Of a stretch of 64,000 nt of DNA, positions 26,003-34,475 are shown piece after piece (the stretch's first letter is position 1; each line of letters opens with the position of its first letter). Position numbers and translations under genes: made by a program. The stretch spans positions 1 to 64,000 of the forward strand of contig JADFDM010000006.1 in the NCBI GenBank assembly GCA_018262795.1. Reading direction: 5' to 3'. Below the pieces are notes generated by a model. It was given only the letters and a program-made list of their open reading frames with translations. It ran no database searches and was not told the origin of the DNA. This DNA is from Sphingobacteriales bacterium (GTDB taxonomy: Bacteria > Bacteroidota > Bacteroidia > Chitinophagales > LD1).

Positions 26003-27238
26003 CTACTCGTACCGAAGTGCCTCTACAGGGTCTAAGTCGGCAGCACGATTGGCCGGGTAATAGCCGGCAGTAAGCCCTACGATAAACGTAAACACAATAC
26101 CGCCAAACACCCACTGATACGGAAAGATAAATCCTGCTTTCAGGAATACTCCCACTAAGTTTCCTATGAGGATACCGAGTACAATGCCAAGCATCCCTCC
26201 TATCTGACAGATAACAATTGCCTCGGTCAAAAACTGAATGCGAATAGCTTGTTTAGTAGCTCCCAGCGCCTTGCTGATACCAATTTCGCGAGTTCGCTCA
26301 TTCACACTCACCAACATAATATTCATCAATCCAATACCAGCCCCTATCAGCGTAAGTATGCCAATTACAATGGTAGCAATCTTTACATACACCAACTGGC
26401 TCAATATCTGGTCAGCTAATCGTTCACTTTTACCTATGTCGAAATCATTCTCATCAGTCAACCTTAGGTGACGGATGCCGCGTAGGATGCCTGTCGCTTC
26501 ATCAATAGCCATATCTAATTCAGTGGCATCTGATACCATGATGTTCAAAGCATAGGAAGCATCTTCCGTTGGAAAACTGTAGCGCACATTCAGCAAAGGA
26601 ATCATGGCCTGATTATCGGTGGCTATATTGCTGGCTCCTTTGGAGGCTAGGATGCCCACCACTTTATACTTCTTACTGCCCACACTTACTAATTTACCTA
26701 CAACACTATCATAGGGTTCAAATACTTTGGTTACCACATCCTTCCCCAGCAAGATCACATCACTCCCGTTCTCTATTTCTGTTTTAGAAAAGTTGCGCCC
26801 CTCTCCCACCGAATAGCCCGATACCTTGAGGTAGTTATCATCCACCCCAAACACTTTAACATTAGGATTCGTCTTTTTAGATTGATAAACGATGATAGCA
26901 GAAGTGTTGGCCACAACTGAAGAAGAGATGACTGCCGGGTAATGAAAGTTTTCTTTGAATTGCTGAGTCTGTTGTAGCGTAATGGAAGGATTTTCAGCCT
27001 TGCGATGCCTGTTCGGGCCACCATGCCTGCGTATATTTCCTTCACTGCGGATGGTAAAGGTATTAGATCCCATCTCCGAAAAACTACTTACCATTTTATT
27101 TCTAATTCCTTCGGTAGCAGTGAGAATGCCGATGAGAGCGGTGATACCAAGCATAATGATGGAAACCGTAAGCAAGGTGCGCAAAACATTGGTGCGTATT
27201 ACCCGTAGTGCTAACTTAATATTCTCCATCAAATTCAT
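26003..27238 (-). CDS. MacB/FtsX-type ABC permease (orphan)
   Basis: 411 residues from the ATG at 27238 (TTG three codons earlier and ATG three codons later are alternatives). N-terminal membrane helix (~18-42), a large periplasmic MacB-PCD domain, then three C-terminal helices in FtsX arrangement, ending D-P-V-E-A-L-R-Y-E, the usual end of this family. The ATPase and membrane-fusion partners it needs are not adjacent. A TATGTTTG box lies just before the ATG. Confidence 0.92.
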   Translation of the reverse strand: MNLMENIKLALRVIRTNVLRTLLTVSIIMLGITALIGILTATEGIRNKMVSSFSEMGSNTFTIRSEGNIRRHGGPNRHRKAENPSITLQQTQQFKENFHYPAVISSSVVANTSAIIVYQSKKTNPNVKVFGVDDNYLKVSGYSVGEGRNFSKTEIENGSDVILLGKDVVTKVFEPYDSVVGKLVSVGSKKYKVVGILASKGASNIATDNQAMIPLLNVRYSFPTEDASYALNIMVSDATELDMAIDEATGILRGIRHLRLTDENDFDIGKSERLADQILSQLVYVKIATIVIGILTLIGAGIGLMNIMLVSVNERTREIGISKALGATKQAIRIQFLTEAIVICQIGGMLGIVLGILIGNLVGVFLKAGFIFPYQWVFGGIVFTFIVGLTAGYYPANRAADLDPVEALRYE

Positions 27239-27388
27239 ACGCTGCAAACATATTCATTTCTTGTCGTTTGCAGTTTTATAAATCTGTGACCTAATCTTTT
27301 AATCATAATGTATTTATTCGGAAATAATTGTTCGGCTTGTTAGTTTCCGGAATAACCTTTAAGATTAAAATTTCTGCCCCAAAACGCT

Positions 27389-27432
27389 TAAAATAAAAGA
27401 GGCGAACTGTTCCGTTCGCCTCTTTTATTTTA
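27389..27432 (-). terminator. Terminator of the T9SS operon
   Basis: A 19-bp perfect stem (arms at 27389-27407 and 27414-27432, 6-base loop) with A-rich and T-rich shoulders, 12 bases after the gldN stop. It works on both strands but serves the gldK-N operon ending at 27445. Confidence 0.93.
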
Positions 27433-27444
27433 GCATTCGTATGA

Positions 27445-28266
27445 TTAATAATTCCAAAGGTCGTGCTCGAACGTAAACATCTGTTGTTTTATACGATCAC
27501 TTTCCAGTAAGGCATCAATACCTGTGGCGTACTCTTGAATTTGACGATCGTAAACATTGCTTTCTTTGTAAATGTAGCTTTCAAACATACGAGCTTCAAA
27601 CAAATCCTCCCAACTCAACCGAACTGCATCGTTCTTAGGATTAAACACTTCGTATTTAGCAAGGATGGGTCTTAGATCGGGATAGTACACCCAATACATG
27701 GTCATGTCTCCACGATAGTTACCCGATGCATCAAAGTCTTCCATTACCGGAGCAAGTCCGATAATACGAACCATCATAGTAGAGGTTTCTTCATCAAAAA
27801 ACCAATCTTCCTTTACCCGGTACTTTACGATTTTACCTGGGTCGAATTCGGTTTTTTGAATTACCTGAACCTCCTCCAAAGTAACCGGATCAATCTGCAT
27901 CACCGTATCGCTTCTTTCTCCCAGTCTCTTTACATCATCAATACTCATCACTTTCTTGAACTGGTCACCGTCTAATACGTTATTGTCGTAAACAGTCAAT
28001 TCCCCGTTCTTTGCAGCGGTATGAATGATTTCAGATAAAGGCTCCTGAGGGTACTTAAACGGCAGGTTCATTTTTTCGCGAACGTCAATAATTCTCCAAA
28101 TACGCTTTGCCCAAAATACATCCGCTTCGCGAACATAATCATACGGAATTACATCCTTTTCCTTGGTAGTAGTTTTAAGCCAAGCACCGTCTAAAGGCTC
28201 TTGCGCCATAACTGAGCCACCTACAAGTAAGGCTGCTCCAAAAATAACACTCCACTTCTTAACCAT
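27445..28266 (-). CDS. gldN: Type IX secretion system protein GldN/PorN
   Basis: 273 residues with a signal peptide ending at V-M-A-Q (~22). Periplasmic; with the lipoprotein GldK/PorK it forms the ring under the outer membrane in the type IX secretion and gliding machine. Family phrases R-I-W-R-x-I-D-V-R-E-K-M-N and E-x-R-x-F-x-S-x-I-Y-K are present. Last gene in porP-gldK-gldL-gldM-gldN order, 9 bases after gldM, and followed by a strong terminator. Confidence 0.96.
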   Translation of the reverse strand: MVKKWSVIFGAALLVGGSVMAQEPLDGAWLKTTTKEKDVIPYDYVREADVFWAKRIWRIIDVREKMNLPFKYPQEPLSEIIHTAAKNGELTVYDNNVLDGDQFKKVMSIDDVKRLGERSDTVMQIDPVTLEEVQVIQKTEFDPGKIVKYRVKEDWFFDEETSTMMVRIIGLAPVMEDFDASGNYRGDMTMYWVYYPDLRPILAKYEVFNPKNDAVRLSWEDLFEARMFESYIYKESNVYDRQIQEYATGIDALLESDRIKQQMFTFEHDLWNY

Positions 28267-28275
28267 GACTTTGTT

Positions 28276-29901
28276 TTATATGATGGTAAATGCAATCTGA
28301 CCTAACTTTCTTGGAAGTTTATCCGGACCAACTACCTTAATCTCATCAATGAAGATAATGTCTTTAGGTTTAGCTCTGTCAAGAAAGTTTTTCATTTGCG
28401 CATTAAATAATGGACCAGTACCTGCTGATTTGAAAATTTCTCCTTTAGAAGAAAATACCATTTCAAAACTAACCACATTGAATCTTGCCTCGAAGTCAAA
28501 ATTTTCCAAGAGAGCAACGATACCACTCTGCGACTTAATAGCACCGGGCTGTGTATTTCCTCCTCTGAGTTTACCTCCTAAAGTAGGAACCGGATCGGGA
28601 ATACGCTTAATGCGGAATTCCTTGCCGTCCATAAATTGTACTTTGCCATCTAACTTAGCAGATACGTTGATTTTACATTTACCAACAGCAGTTACTTTTG
28701 CAATGTACTGGCTAGGATTAGCAGGATCTTTAGATAATGTTCCTGCTCCTTCTATTGCAGCGGTTACATCATTCTGTCCTACTCCGGGAACTGAAATCTC
28801 CATAGGATTATCCACCCCAATGTATAGCACATTCATCTTAGTAGGAGAAACAACCACAGCTTTAGGTGCAGTTTGGTATTTACCCTCAAAAGGATAAAAT
28901 TTATATCCTCCGGTAGGATTCTTTACGCGAATAATTCCACCATAAGTTTTCTCCCCTGTTCCTGAACCCATTACCTCATACTTACCGAATCCTCCTTCTA
29001 CTTTTAATGGCGTGTTAGAGTACCCGGCCGGAAGTTCTTTATCACTTTCTACAGCGTCATAAGTTCCATCAGGATTCTTTTTAAATCCACCTAATGGCCC
29101 TAAAAATATTTCGGGTTGTTGTGTGGAATTAAAGGCTGCCAAGAAGATATCAGCTTTGTATTGTTGCCCACTTAAAATATAACTCGTAGGGGCAATTATC
29201 TTCGCTGCTAATTGGTCAAATTTAAAATCTGTTTCTCCAATTTTCTTGATTAAATATTCGATCACTACGCCTTCAGAAGCTACCACGTCATTCTCAAATT
29301 TGCTCAAAATGGTTAAAGCTGCCGTTGCTGGCACGTGATTAAAAGCAGCATATTCCCAAGCAACATTCTTATTATCCTTTGATCTTGGGATTTGATCCGT
29401 TAAAGGAAGTTTAAAATTTGCTCGGTCAGCAGGGTCAATTAGAGATAACAACTTCTCACGAGTGTCCACAATTCTCTTTTTAAGATCCTGACCTCTCAAG
29501 TTACCCTTATCCCCTTCTTCTACAAATAGCCTGGTTGCAATATCCAAGTTTTCTCTCTGCTGAAGGTCACCGGTTTCTTCATCAATTTTTGCCTCCGCAA
29601 TAATTTCATTTTTGTACATTTCCAAAACGCTATCTAAAGTTGCTGCAACTTTTCTAGCTTGCTGTGCCTTTGCATAAAAGGGGCCTGCCTTTGCTGCGTC
29701 TTGTTGCATCTGTTTTTCGAATGCTCTATATATGTCGCTATTTTTACCCGCTAACGATTTATTCGATGTCTGAAGGCCTTCATTTACCATGTGAAAGGCG
29801 TTTAGTACCTCGTTAGATACGTTCATGGCAAGAAGGGCTAACAACACGAGGTACATCATGTTGATCATCTTCTGCCTTGGGGTTTGTTTACCACCTGCCA
29901 T
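28276..29901 (-). CDS. gldM: Type IX secretion motor protein GldM/PorM
   Basis: 541 residues. Single N-terminal membrane helix (~13-30) with Arg9 just before it, the conserved Arg of the GldL/GldM proton-driven motor, then a long periplasmic part of stacked beta domains (D1-D4) reaching the outer-membrane ring. Phrases T-P-R-Q-K-M-I-N-M-M-Y and the C-terminal R-x-G-x-I-A-F-T-I are family-typical. It follows gldL by 70 bases and precedes gldN by 9. Confidence 0.96.
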   Translation of the reverse strand: MAGGKQTPRQKMINMMYLVLLALLAMNVSNEVLNAFHMVNEGLQTSNKSLAGKNSDIYRAFEKQMQQDAAKAGPFYAKAQQARKVAATLDSVLEMYKNEIIAEAKIDEETGDLQQRENLDIATRLFVEEGDKGNLRGQDLKKRIVDTREKLLSLIDPADRANFKLPLTDQIPRSKDNKNVAWEYAAFNHVPATAALTILSKFENDVVASEGVVIEYLIKKIGETDFKFDQLAAKIIAPTSYILSGQQYKADIFLAAFNSTQQPEIFLGPLGGFKKNPDGTYDAVESDKELPAGYSNTPLKVEGGFGKYEVMGSGTGEKTYGGIIRVKNPTGGYKFYPFEGKYQTAPKAVVVSPTKMNVLYIGVDNPMEISVPGVGQNDVTAAIEGAGTLSKDPANPSQYIAKVTAVGKCKINVSAKLDGKVQFMDGKEFRIKRIPDPVPTLGGKLRGGNTQPGAIKSQSGIVALLENFDFEARFNVVSFEMVFSSKGEIFKSAGTGPLFNAQMKNFLDRAKPKDIIFIDEIKVVGPDKLPRKLGQIAFTII

Positions 29902-29971
29902 TTTTTATTTTAGTTTTTTTGGGTTAAACCATTAATTTATCACTGTTCTCGAATAATGTTTATGTCAAACA

Positions 29972-30766
29972 TTATTGTGCCTTCATGGCAGATAGCATAT
30001 TACCATATATCTGATTCAACGATATCAGATTCTTGTTTAATGCCGCCAAATTTTCACGGTATTTAATAGCATCGGTAGCAGTTTCAGACAAAGCCTGCGC
30101 TGCTTCATTCAGATTGCCAAAGAATTTATTCATGGCTTTCAAGTGATTATTTGAATCTTGAAGTTCCAACTCATAGATAGCATTTAGTTGAGAAAGATTC
30201 TTCACCATCCCTTGTACCTGCTCGTGATATACTTTAGTAAACTCAGCGCCTTGCCCAATCTGACCTACTGCTGTGGTTGCACTCGCAGCAGCCTGTGCAA
30301 AAGAAGTGATTTGACCTGCGGCACTTTTCGCGCTTTTCGAAAAATCATTTGCCGCTACCGTAGCTTCTGTTAAATCATTGAGTTTACTTACGCTTTCGCC
30401 TAAAGAGTTAAAACCCTTACCTAAACTATTTATCAATTCGGGGCCAACTTTTGCATCGCTCAACATTTTATCTAATTGCTGGGTTAAAGGTTTGCCCCCT
30501 TTGTTGATTGGACCTTCACCTGCTAATTCAGGATATACTCTTTCCCATTCGTATTCATCATGCATAGCCTGCTGTGGCTCAAATCCAAATATAAAAAACA
30601 CAAGTACCTCAGTTCCCATGCCTACGATAAGCGCCAAATTAGCACCTGGCCAGTGCAAAATTTTGAAGAGCGCCCCTCCAATAACTATCGATGCACCAAA
30701 AGAGTACAGATAGTTTAGTAATGTTCTTGCTCTTAGAGTTGTTAAAGGATGCCTTTTAGCTGCCAT
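29972..30766 (-). CDS. gldL: Type IX secretion motor protein GldL/PorL
   Basis: 264 residues. Two N-terminal membrane helices (~17-36 and ~42-60) with the conserved buried Glu53 in G-M-G-T-E-V-L-V-F-F, the proton-channel residue of the family, then a cytoplasmic coiled-coil-rich tail (~90-264). GldL with GldM forms the inner-membrane rotary motor that powers type IX secretion and gliding. 105 bases follow gldK; no signal peptide, as expected. Confidence 0.96.
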   Translation of the reverse strand: MAAKRHPLTTLRARTLLNYLYSFGASIVIGGALFKILHWPGANLALIVGMGTEVLVFFIFGFEPQQAMHDEYEWERVYPELAGEGPINKGGKPLTQQLDKMLSDAKVGPELINSLGKGFNSLGESVSKLNDLTEATVAANDFSKSAKSAAGQITSFAQAAASATTAVGQIGQGAEFTKVYHEQVQGMVKNLSQLNAIYELELQDSNNHLKAMNKFFGNLNEAAQALSETATDAIKYRENLAALNKNLISLNQIYGNMLSAMKAQ

Positions 30767-30871
30767 AATTTCTGTTTTTTTAAAATTTAAGGGTTAACGA
30801 AAAAGAGTATTTAGTTTTGTTTTTAAAAACTTGAATAATTTATCGCAAAAAATGTGTCGTAAAACGTGATT

Positions 30872-32134
30872 TTAGTTGTCGGTGATATCTCTTCCTAAGA
30901 ATGTGGTAATACATCTGAATCCGACATAAGATTTTGCCGAGTCAGCATACTCCCAATGGCGAGTGCCGGTTTGGATATAGTAACCGATATCTTTCCATGA
31001 TCCTCCTCTTATTACTTTTCGCTTCATTGCTTCTGGCTCTGACTCCTGAGCATCGTAACGAATATCAGGGTTTAAATCGTGTATAAAGGAATAAGAGTTC
31101 TCATAAAAAGCGGAGGAAGTCCATTCTGCAACATTGCCGGCCATACAATATAAGCCATAGTCATTAGGCCAATAAGCATCTGCACGAACTGTATAAAAAC
31201 CACCATCCTCAGGATAATTACCTCTTCCTGGTTTAAAGTTAGCAAGTATGCAACCTTTTGTATTTCTTACGTAAGGGCCACCCCAAGGATAAGGGGACAA
31301 TTTCTTCCCGCCACGAGCGGCATATTCCCATTCAGATTCAGTAGGTAAGCGGAAAATGTCCATTAATGGTTCTCCGCGTGGAGTCTTATAATCTTCCCAT
31401 AGTCTCGTTCTCCAATAGCAGAAAGCATTCGCTTGTGGCCAAGTTACTCCTACAACCGGATAATCATCAAAAGCTGGGTGCCAAAAATAATTCCGAGTCA
31501 TTGGTTCATTGTAGGAGTAAGTGAAATCTCTTACCCAAACCAAAGTGTCGGGATACACATCCACCGATTCTTTATGAATAAAACTTGTTCTTGATTTTCC
31601 TCTGTTCTTTGTTAATGAAGCGGCTTTGTAGTCAAACCATTCATAATCATATTTCATTTTACTCAGATCAAGTTCTTTTCTTCCCCAAACTCTTTCTTCA
31701 GCAGGCAGATAAATATCTTCTAATTGTTCGTTTTTATTTTTCCCACCCCATTCAATTTTCTTATTCCAATCTACGGCCTCATTTCCATCGTCATCAGTGG
31801 TTACGTCACCTAACAGTTTATGAGCCACAGAGTCCCGAACATAATTAATGAACTGACGATACTCGTTATTCGTTATTTCCGTATCGTCCATGTAAAAGCC
31901 TACAATAGATACTTGTTTAGAACGTGCTTGATGGCTTGAGTTTACATCTTGATCACTAGGCCCAATATGTAAAACCCCAGAAGGAATAAAAACCATTCCA
32001 TACGGAGTAATCGGATTCCACTTAGGTCTATCAAGTTCACCTAAAAGTTGTCCGTTATAACCACCCTTGCAACTGGCAACAAAAAGCAAAACAATAACCG
32101 AAGCTTTGCCAAGAAGTCCATGTAATTTTTTCAT
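30872..32134 (-). CDS. gldK: Type IX secretion/gliding lipoprotein GldK/PorK
   Basis: 420 residues from the ATG at 32134, which gives a lipobox V-A-S-C with Cys22; an upstream in-frame ATG adds 33 unsuitable residues. The body is a formylglycine-generating-enzyme (FGE-sulfatase) fold (~40-415), with W-E-Y-A-A-R-G-G, N-V-A-E-W-T and R-G-G-S-W, but the fold is structural here. It rings with GldN/PorN under the outer membrane. It follows porP by 149 bases. Confidence 0.95.
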   Translation of the reverse strand: MKKLHGLLGKASVIVLLFVASCKGGYNGQLLGELDRPKWNPITPYGMVFIPSGVLHIGPSDQDVNSSHQARSKQVSIVGFYMDDTEITNNEYRQFINYVRDSVAHKLLGDVTTDDDGNEAVDWNKKIEWGGKNKNEQLEDIYLPAEERVWGRKELDLSKMKYDYEWFDYKAASLTKNRGKSRTSFIHKESVDVYPDTLVWVRDFTYSYNEPMTRNYFWHPAFDDYPVVGVTWPQANAFCYWRTRLWEDYKTPRGEPLMDIFRLPTESEWEYAARGGKKLSPYPWGGPYVRNTKGCILANFKPGRGNYPEDGGFYTVRADAYWPNDYGLYCMAGNVAEWTSSAFYENSYSFIHDLNPDIRYDAQESEPEAMKRKVIRGGSWKDIGYYIQTGTRHWEYADSAKSYVGFRCITTFLGRDITDN

Positions 32135-32283
32135 GTTTTTGATTTTGAAAGATTTCCCCGTTATTTTTAAAGTGCGTAAATATAAACAGTTTTTGTTTTC
32201 GCAAAAGTAATTGAAAAAAAATCGGTGAGGCATGTGTTAATAACGTTTCCCGCTCCCGTTTGTTTCGCTTTAATACTCCCCAT

Positions 32284-33258
32284 TCAATTAAATCTAGGGT
32301 TATAATAGTAGTACCCTTTTGCCTCTTTTTTCTTCAGTGAATAACGATAACTCAAACTTAACTCATGCGACCCCGTATTGAATTTACTCAGATACGATAG
32401 GTTGGCATCATACGAATATACTAATTGAAATCCTTTGTACCTAACTCCCAAAATTAACGCTAACGCATCAATTGTCTTTTTAGTGTATCCTCTAAACGAA
32501 ATTCCGGTTATGATATTGTTGATAATAGTGAAGTTGAGAGAAGCATCGGCCTGTACTTTTTTAAGATCTGATTTAATTAGTGCGGTCGGTTCGATTTGTA
32601 GCTTTTTACTTACTGTAAAATTGTACCCTCCTGAAAAAAAGATAGTTCGCGCAAAACTGACTTTACTCTTTCTGCTCCCCGTATAAATTGTAGCAGATGA
32701 CAGCACAATATGATTTAAAGCAACACCGGCAAAATATTTCGTGTTATTAAAATAGAGGCCTACCGAAAAATCAGGCGCAATACCATTTTGCAATGTTGAA
32801 GGTAACACTGCATCATTATGGTTCAATTGTCCGTTGTTATAATCCCCATCCGGTGCTCTTAACTTTGTTCCATCTATAGCTGTTTGAATAATTCCTCCCC
32901 CAAGCCCAACAGCCAAATTTCCCCATTTGAATTTTTTGCGATAATCATAGTTGAGAGAAATGTAGGTCGAACGTTGATAGCCAATTAAGTCATTGCTTAT
33001 TGTTAGCCCGATCCCTGAGGAAGCAGCATAAATGGGCATATTAAAATTAAACGCTTCAGAGGCTATAAAACGGCTGGCTAAGCTCACGTACTGGCTTCTA
33101 TGCAACAGAGAGAGTTCCACCACATCTTCACTACCCGCATAAGCAGGATTAAATAAATAGCGATTGTACATGTGCTGAGTAAACTGAGGTTCAGCCTGTG
33201 AACGAATTTCCTGAACCATTATTAGAGACAAAGCAAGAAGACAGTAATTGCGCAACAT
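32284..33258 (-). CDS. porP: PorP/SprF-family type IX secretion membrane protein
   Basis: 324 residues, signal peptide (1-20), then F-T-Q-H-M-Y-N-R-Y-L-F-N-P-A-Y-A-G, the family's N-terminal signature, followed by a beta-barrel. PorP links cargo or adhesins to the T9SS at the outer membrane. Its position immediately upstream of gldK reproduces the porPKLMN order seen in Porphyromonas gingivalis. The C-terminus is a basic/aromatic tail. Confidence 0.94.
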   Translation of the reverse strand: MLRNYCLLALSLIMVQEIRSQAEPQFTQHMYNRYLFNPAYAGSEDVVELSLLHRSQYVSLASRFIASEAFNFNMPIYAASSGIGLTISNDLIGYQRSTYISLNYDYRKKFKWGNLAVGLGGGIIQTAIDGTKLRAPDGDYNNGQLNHNDAVLPSTLQNGIAPDFSVGLYFNNTKYFAGVALNHIVLSSATIYTGSRKSKVSFARTIFFSGGYNFTVSKKLQIEPTALIKSDLKKVQADASLNFTIINNIITGISFRGYTKKTIDALALILGVRYKGFQLVYSYDANLSYLSKFNTGSHELSLSYRYSLKKKEAKGYYYYNPRFN

Positions 33259-33325
33259 ATTGGAACCATGAAAATAAACGAATCGGCAAAATCATTGCAT
33301 AAATCTCGTACTGAAAATTGATGTC

Positions 33326-34192
33326 CTATTTATTCGATTGTTTCAAATAGTCTTCAAGCGCTACCATAATATTAGGTGTATGTGGAAGTGGGGCCATAAT
33401 ATGCAACTTCAATTTTTTATCTAAAATGGCTCCAGCGGTGGTTACTCCATACGCAGCGATTTTTAGATCACCCTGCTTAAATTTCGGGAAACTATTAAAC
33501 AAAGATCTTATCCCAGTAGGACTGAAAAGCACCAGCATCTGAAATTTATTTATCTCCAGCGTCTTTAAGTTGTTAGGTACAGTTTTGTACATAATGCCCT
33601 CAGAAAAGTTAAAATGATTCGCCCTCATGAAAGAAGGAATTTCATCCTTTCTTACATCAGCGCAGATATAAAGAAAGCGCGTTGCATCGCGATGTTTAAT
33701 TAAAAGAAGACGAAGTTCTTTATTGCTACTCATATCTCCGAAAAACACTTTTCGCTTTCTATACTGTGTGTACTTCTGGAGGTATAATGCAATCGCTTCT
33801 GACGTACAGAAATACTTTGTTTCCTGACTCATTTTTACTCGCAGTTCTTCGCAAATACGAAAAAAATGATCAATAGAATTTCTGCTCGTAAAGATGATAC
33901 CGCTATAATCATTCAAGATGATCCGCTGCTTGCGAAACTCCTTTCCCGGCACTCCTTCAACAGTAATAAAAGGTAGAAAAGTGAACTTTACTTTGTACCT
34001 GGGTTCTAAATCTATATAGGGAGATCGCGTTCCTTCAGGAGGAGTTTGGGCAAGTAAAATATTTTTAATTCTCGTTTTGGGTTCGTGTGAGAGCAGGGAG
34101 GCAAAGTCTCGTTCCTGTTTCGGAGGTATAACGATGTGGACTTTGGAAGTTCCGGATAAAAAAGAAGCAGCACTCTTTTCAGGTGATATCAC
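33326..34192 (-). CDS. hemD: Uroporphyrinogen-III synthase (HemD)
   Basis: 288 residues if started at the GTG at 34192. The HemD fold itself runs from ~residue 43 (I-K-N-I-L-L-A-Q-T-P-P) to the end, with S-P-Y-I-D-L, F-T-S-R-N-S-I-D-H-F-F and a final domain around L-F-S-P-T-G. It cyclises hydroxymethylbilane to uroporphyrinogen III on the haem/corrin path. There is no ATG before the domain at a sensible place, and the frame is open for another ~47 codons upstream, running back into the lysine/alanine gene; this supports expression from a frameshift (see 34291-34318). The first 42 residues are basic and low in complexity. Alternative: independent GTG start. Confidence 0.85.
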   Translation of the reverse strand: MISPEKSAASFLSGTSKVHIVIPPKQERDFASLLSHEPKTRIKNILLAQTPPEGTRSPYIDLEPRYKVKFTFLPFITVEGVPGKEFRKQRIILNDYSGIIFTSRNSIDHFFRICEELRVKMSQETKYFCTSEAIALYLQKYTQYRKRKVFFGDMSSNKELRLLLIKHRDATRFLYICADVRKDEIPSFMRANHFNFSEGIMYKTVPNNLKTLEINKFQMLVLFSPTGIRSLFNSFPKFKQGDLKIAAYGVTTAGAILDKKLKLHIMAPLPHTPNIMVALEDYLKQSNK

Positions 34193-34290
34193 ATCAGCCT
34201 TTTTTCTGAGAGTGCTGCTACTGTTGGATGTTTTGCTACCCTTTACAACACGCTTCGGAGAAGTGGCTTTCGGAGTAACAGATCTTTTCG

Positions 34291-34318
34291 AAGTAGTTTT
34301 GCTACTTACTTTTTTTTT
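34291..34318 (-). other. Candidate -1 frameshift site (A AAA AAG) with hairpin
   Basis: On the minus strand a run of nine A then G ends the lysine/alanine gene, giving the heptamer A AAA AAG in the correct reading frame and a TAA directly after. This is the dnaX-type slippery sequence. Reading one base back joins the frame of hemD without a stop, through GTA at 34309. A 6-bp hairpin (AAGTAG/CTACTT) lies at 34291-34307, closer to the heptamer than is usual for a stimulator. A one-base length error in the A-run would have the same effect. Confidence 0.5.
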
Positions 34319-34473
34319 GCTGCTTTCTTCACCACTTTCTTAGCGGCTTTCTTCGCAGGCTTTTTAGCGGCTTTTTTCACTGCTTTTTTAGCCACTTTCT
34401 TTGCGGCTTTTTTCACCACTTTTTTGGCGGCTTTTTTTGCAGGTTTTTTAGCTGCTTTCTTTTTTGTTGCCAT
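34306..34473 (-). CDS. Lysine/alanine-rich histone-tail-like protein (possible N-part of HemD)
   Basis: 55 residues of KKAAKK, KKVVKK and KKPA blocks with no acidic residue: starts MATKKKAAKKPAKK and ends AAKKK. This resembles the H1-like basic proteins of many bacteria, which bind DNA non-specifically. It starts 3 bases after the DUF4271 stop and ends at TAA (34306) in a slippery A-run; the -1 frame is open into hemD, which would give a 382-residue fusion (55 + 39 linker + 288). Whether it works alone, fused, or both is unknown. Confidence 0.75.
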   Translation of the reverse strand: MATKKKAAKKPAKKAAKKVVKKAAKKVAKKAVKKAAKKPAKKAAKKVVKKAAKKK

Positions 34474-34475
34474 GA

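Noticed and set aside
34306-34473. CRISPR-like or simple tandem repeat in the lysine/alanine gene
   Set aside because: The repeats are short codon-level blocks (KKAA, KKVV) without spacers; it is a low-complexity protein.
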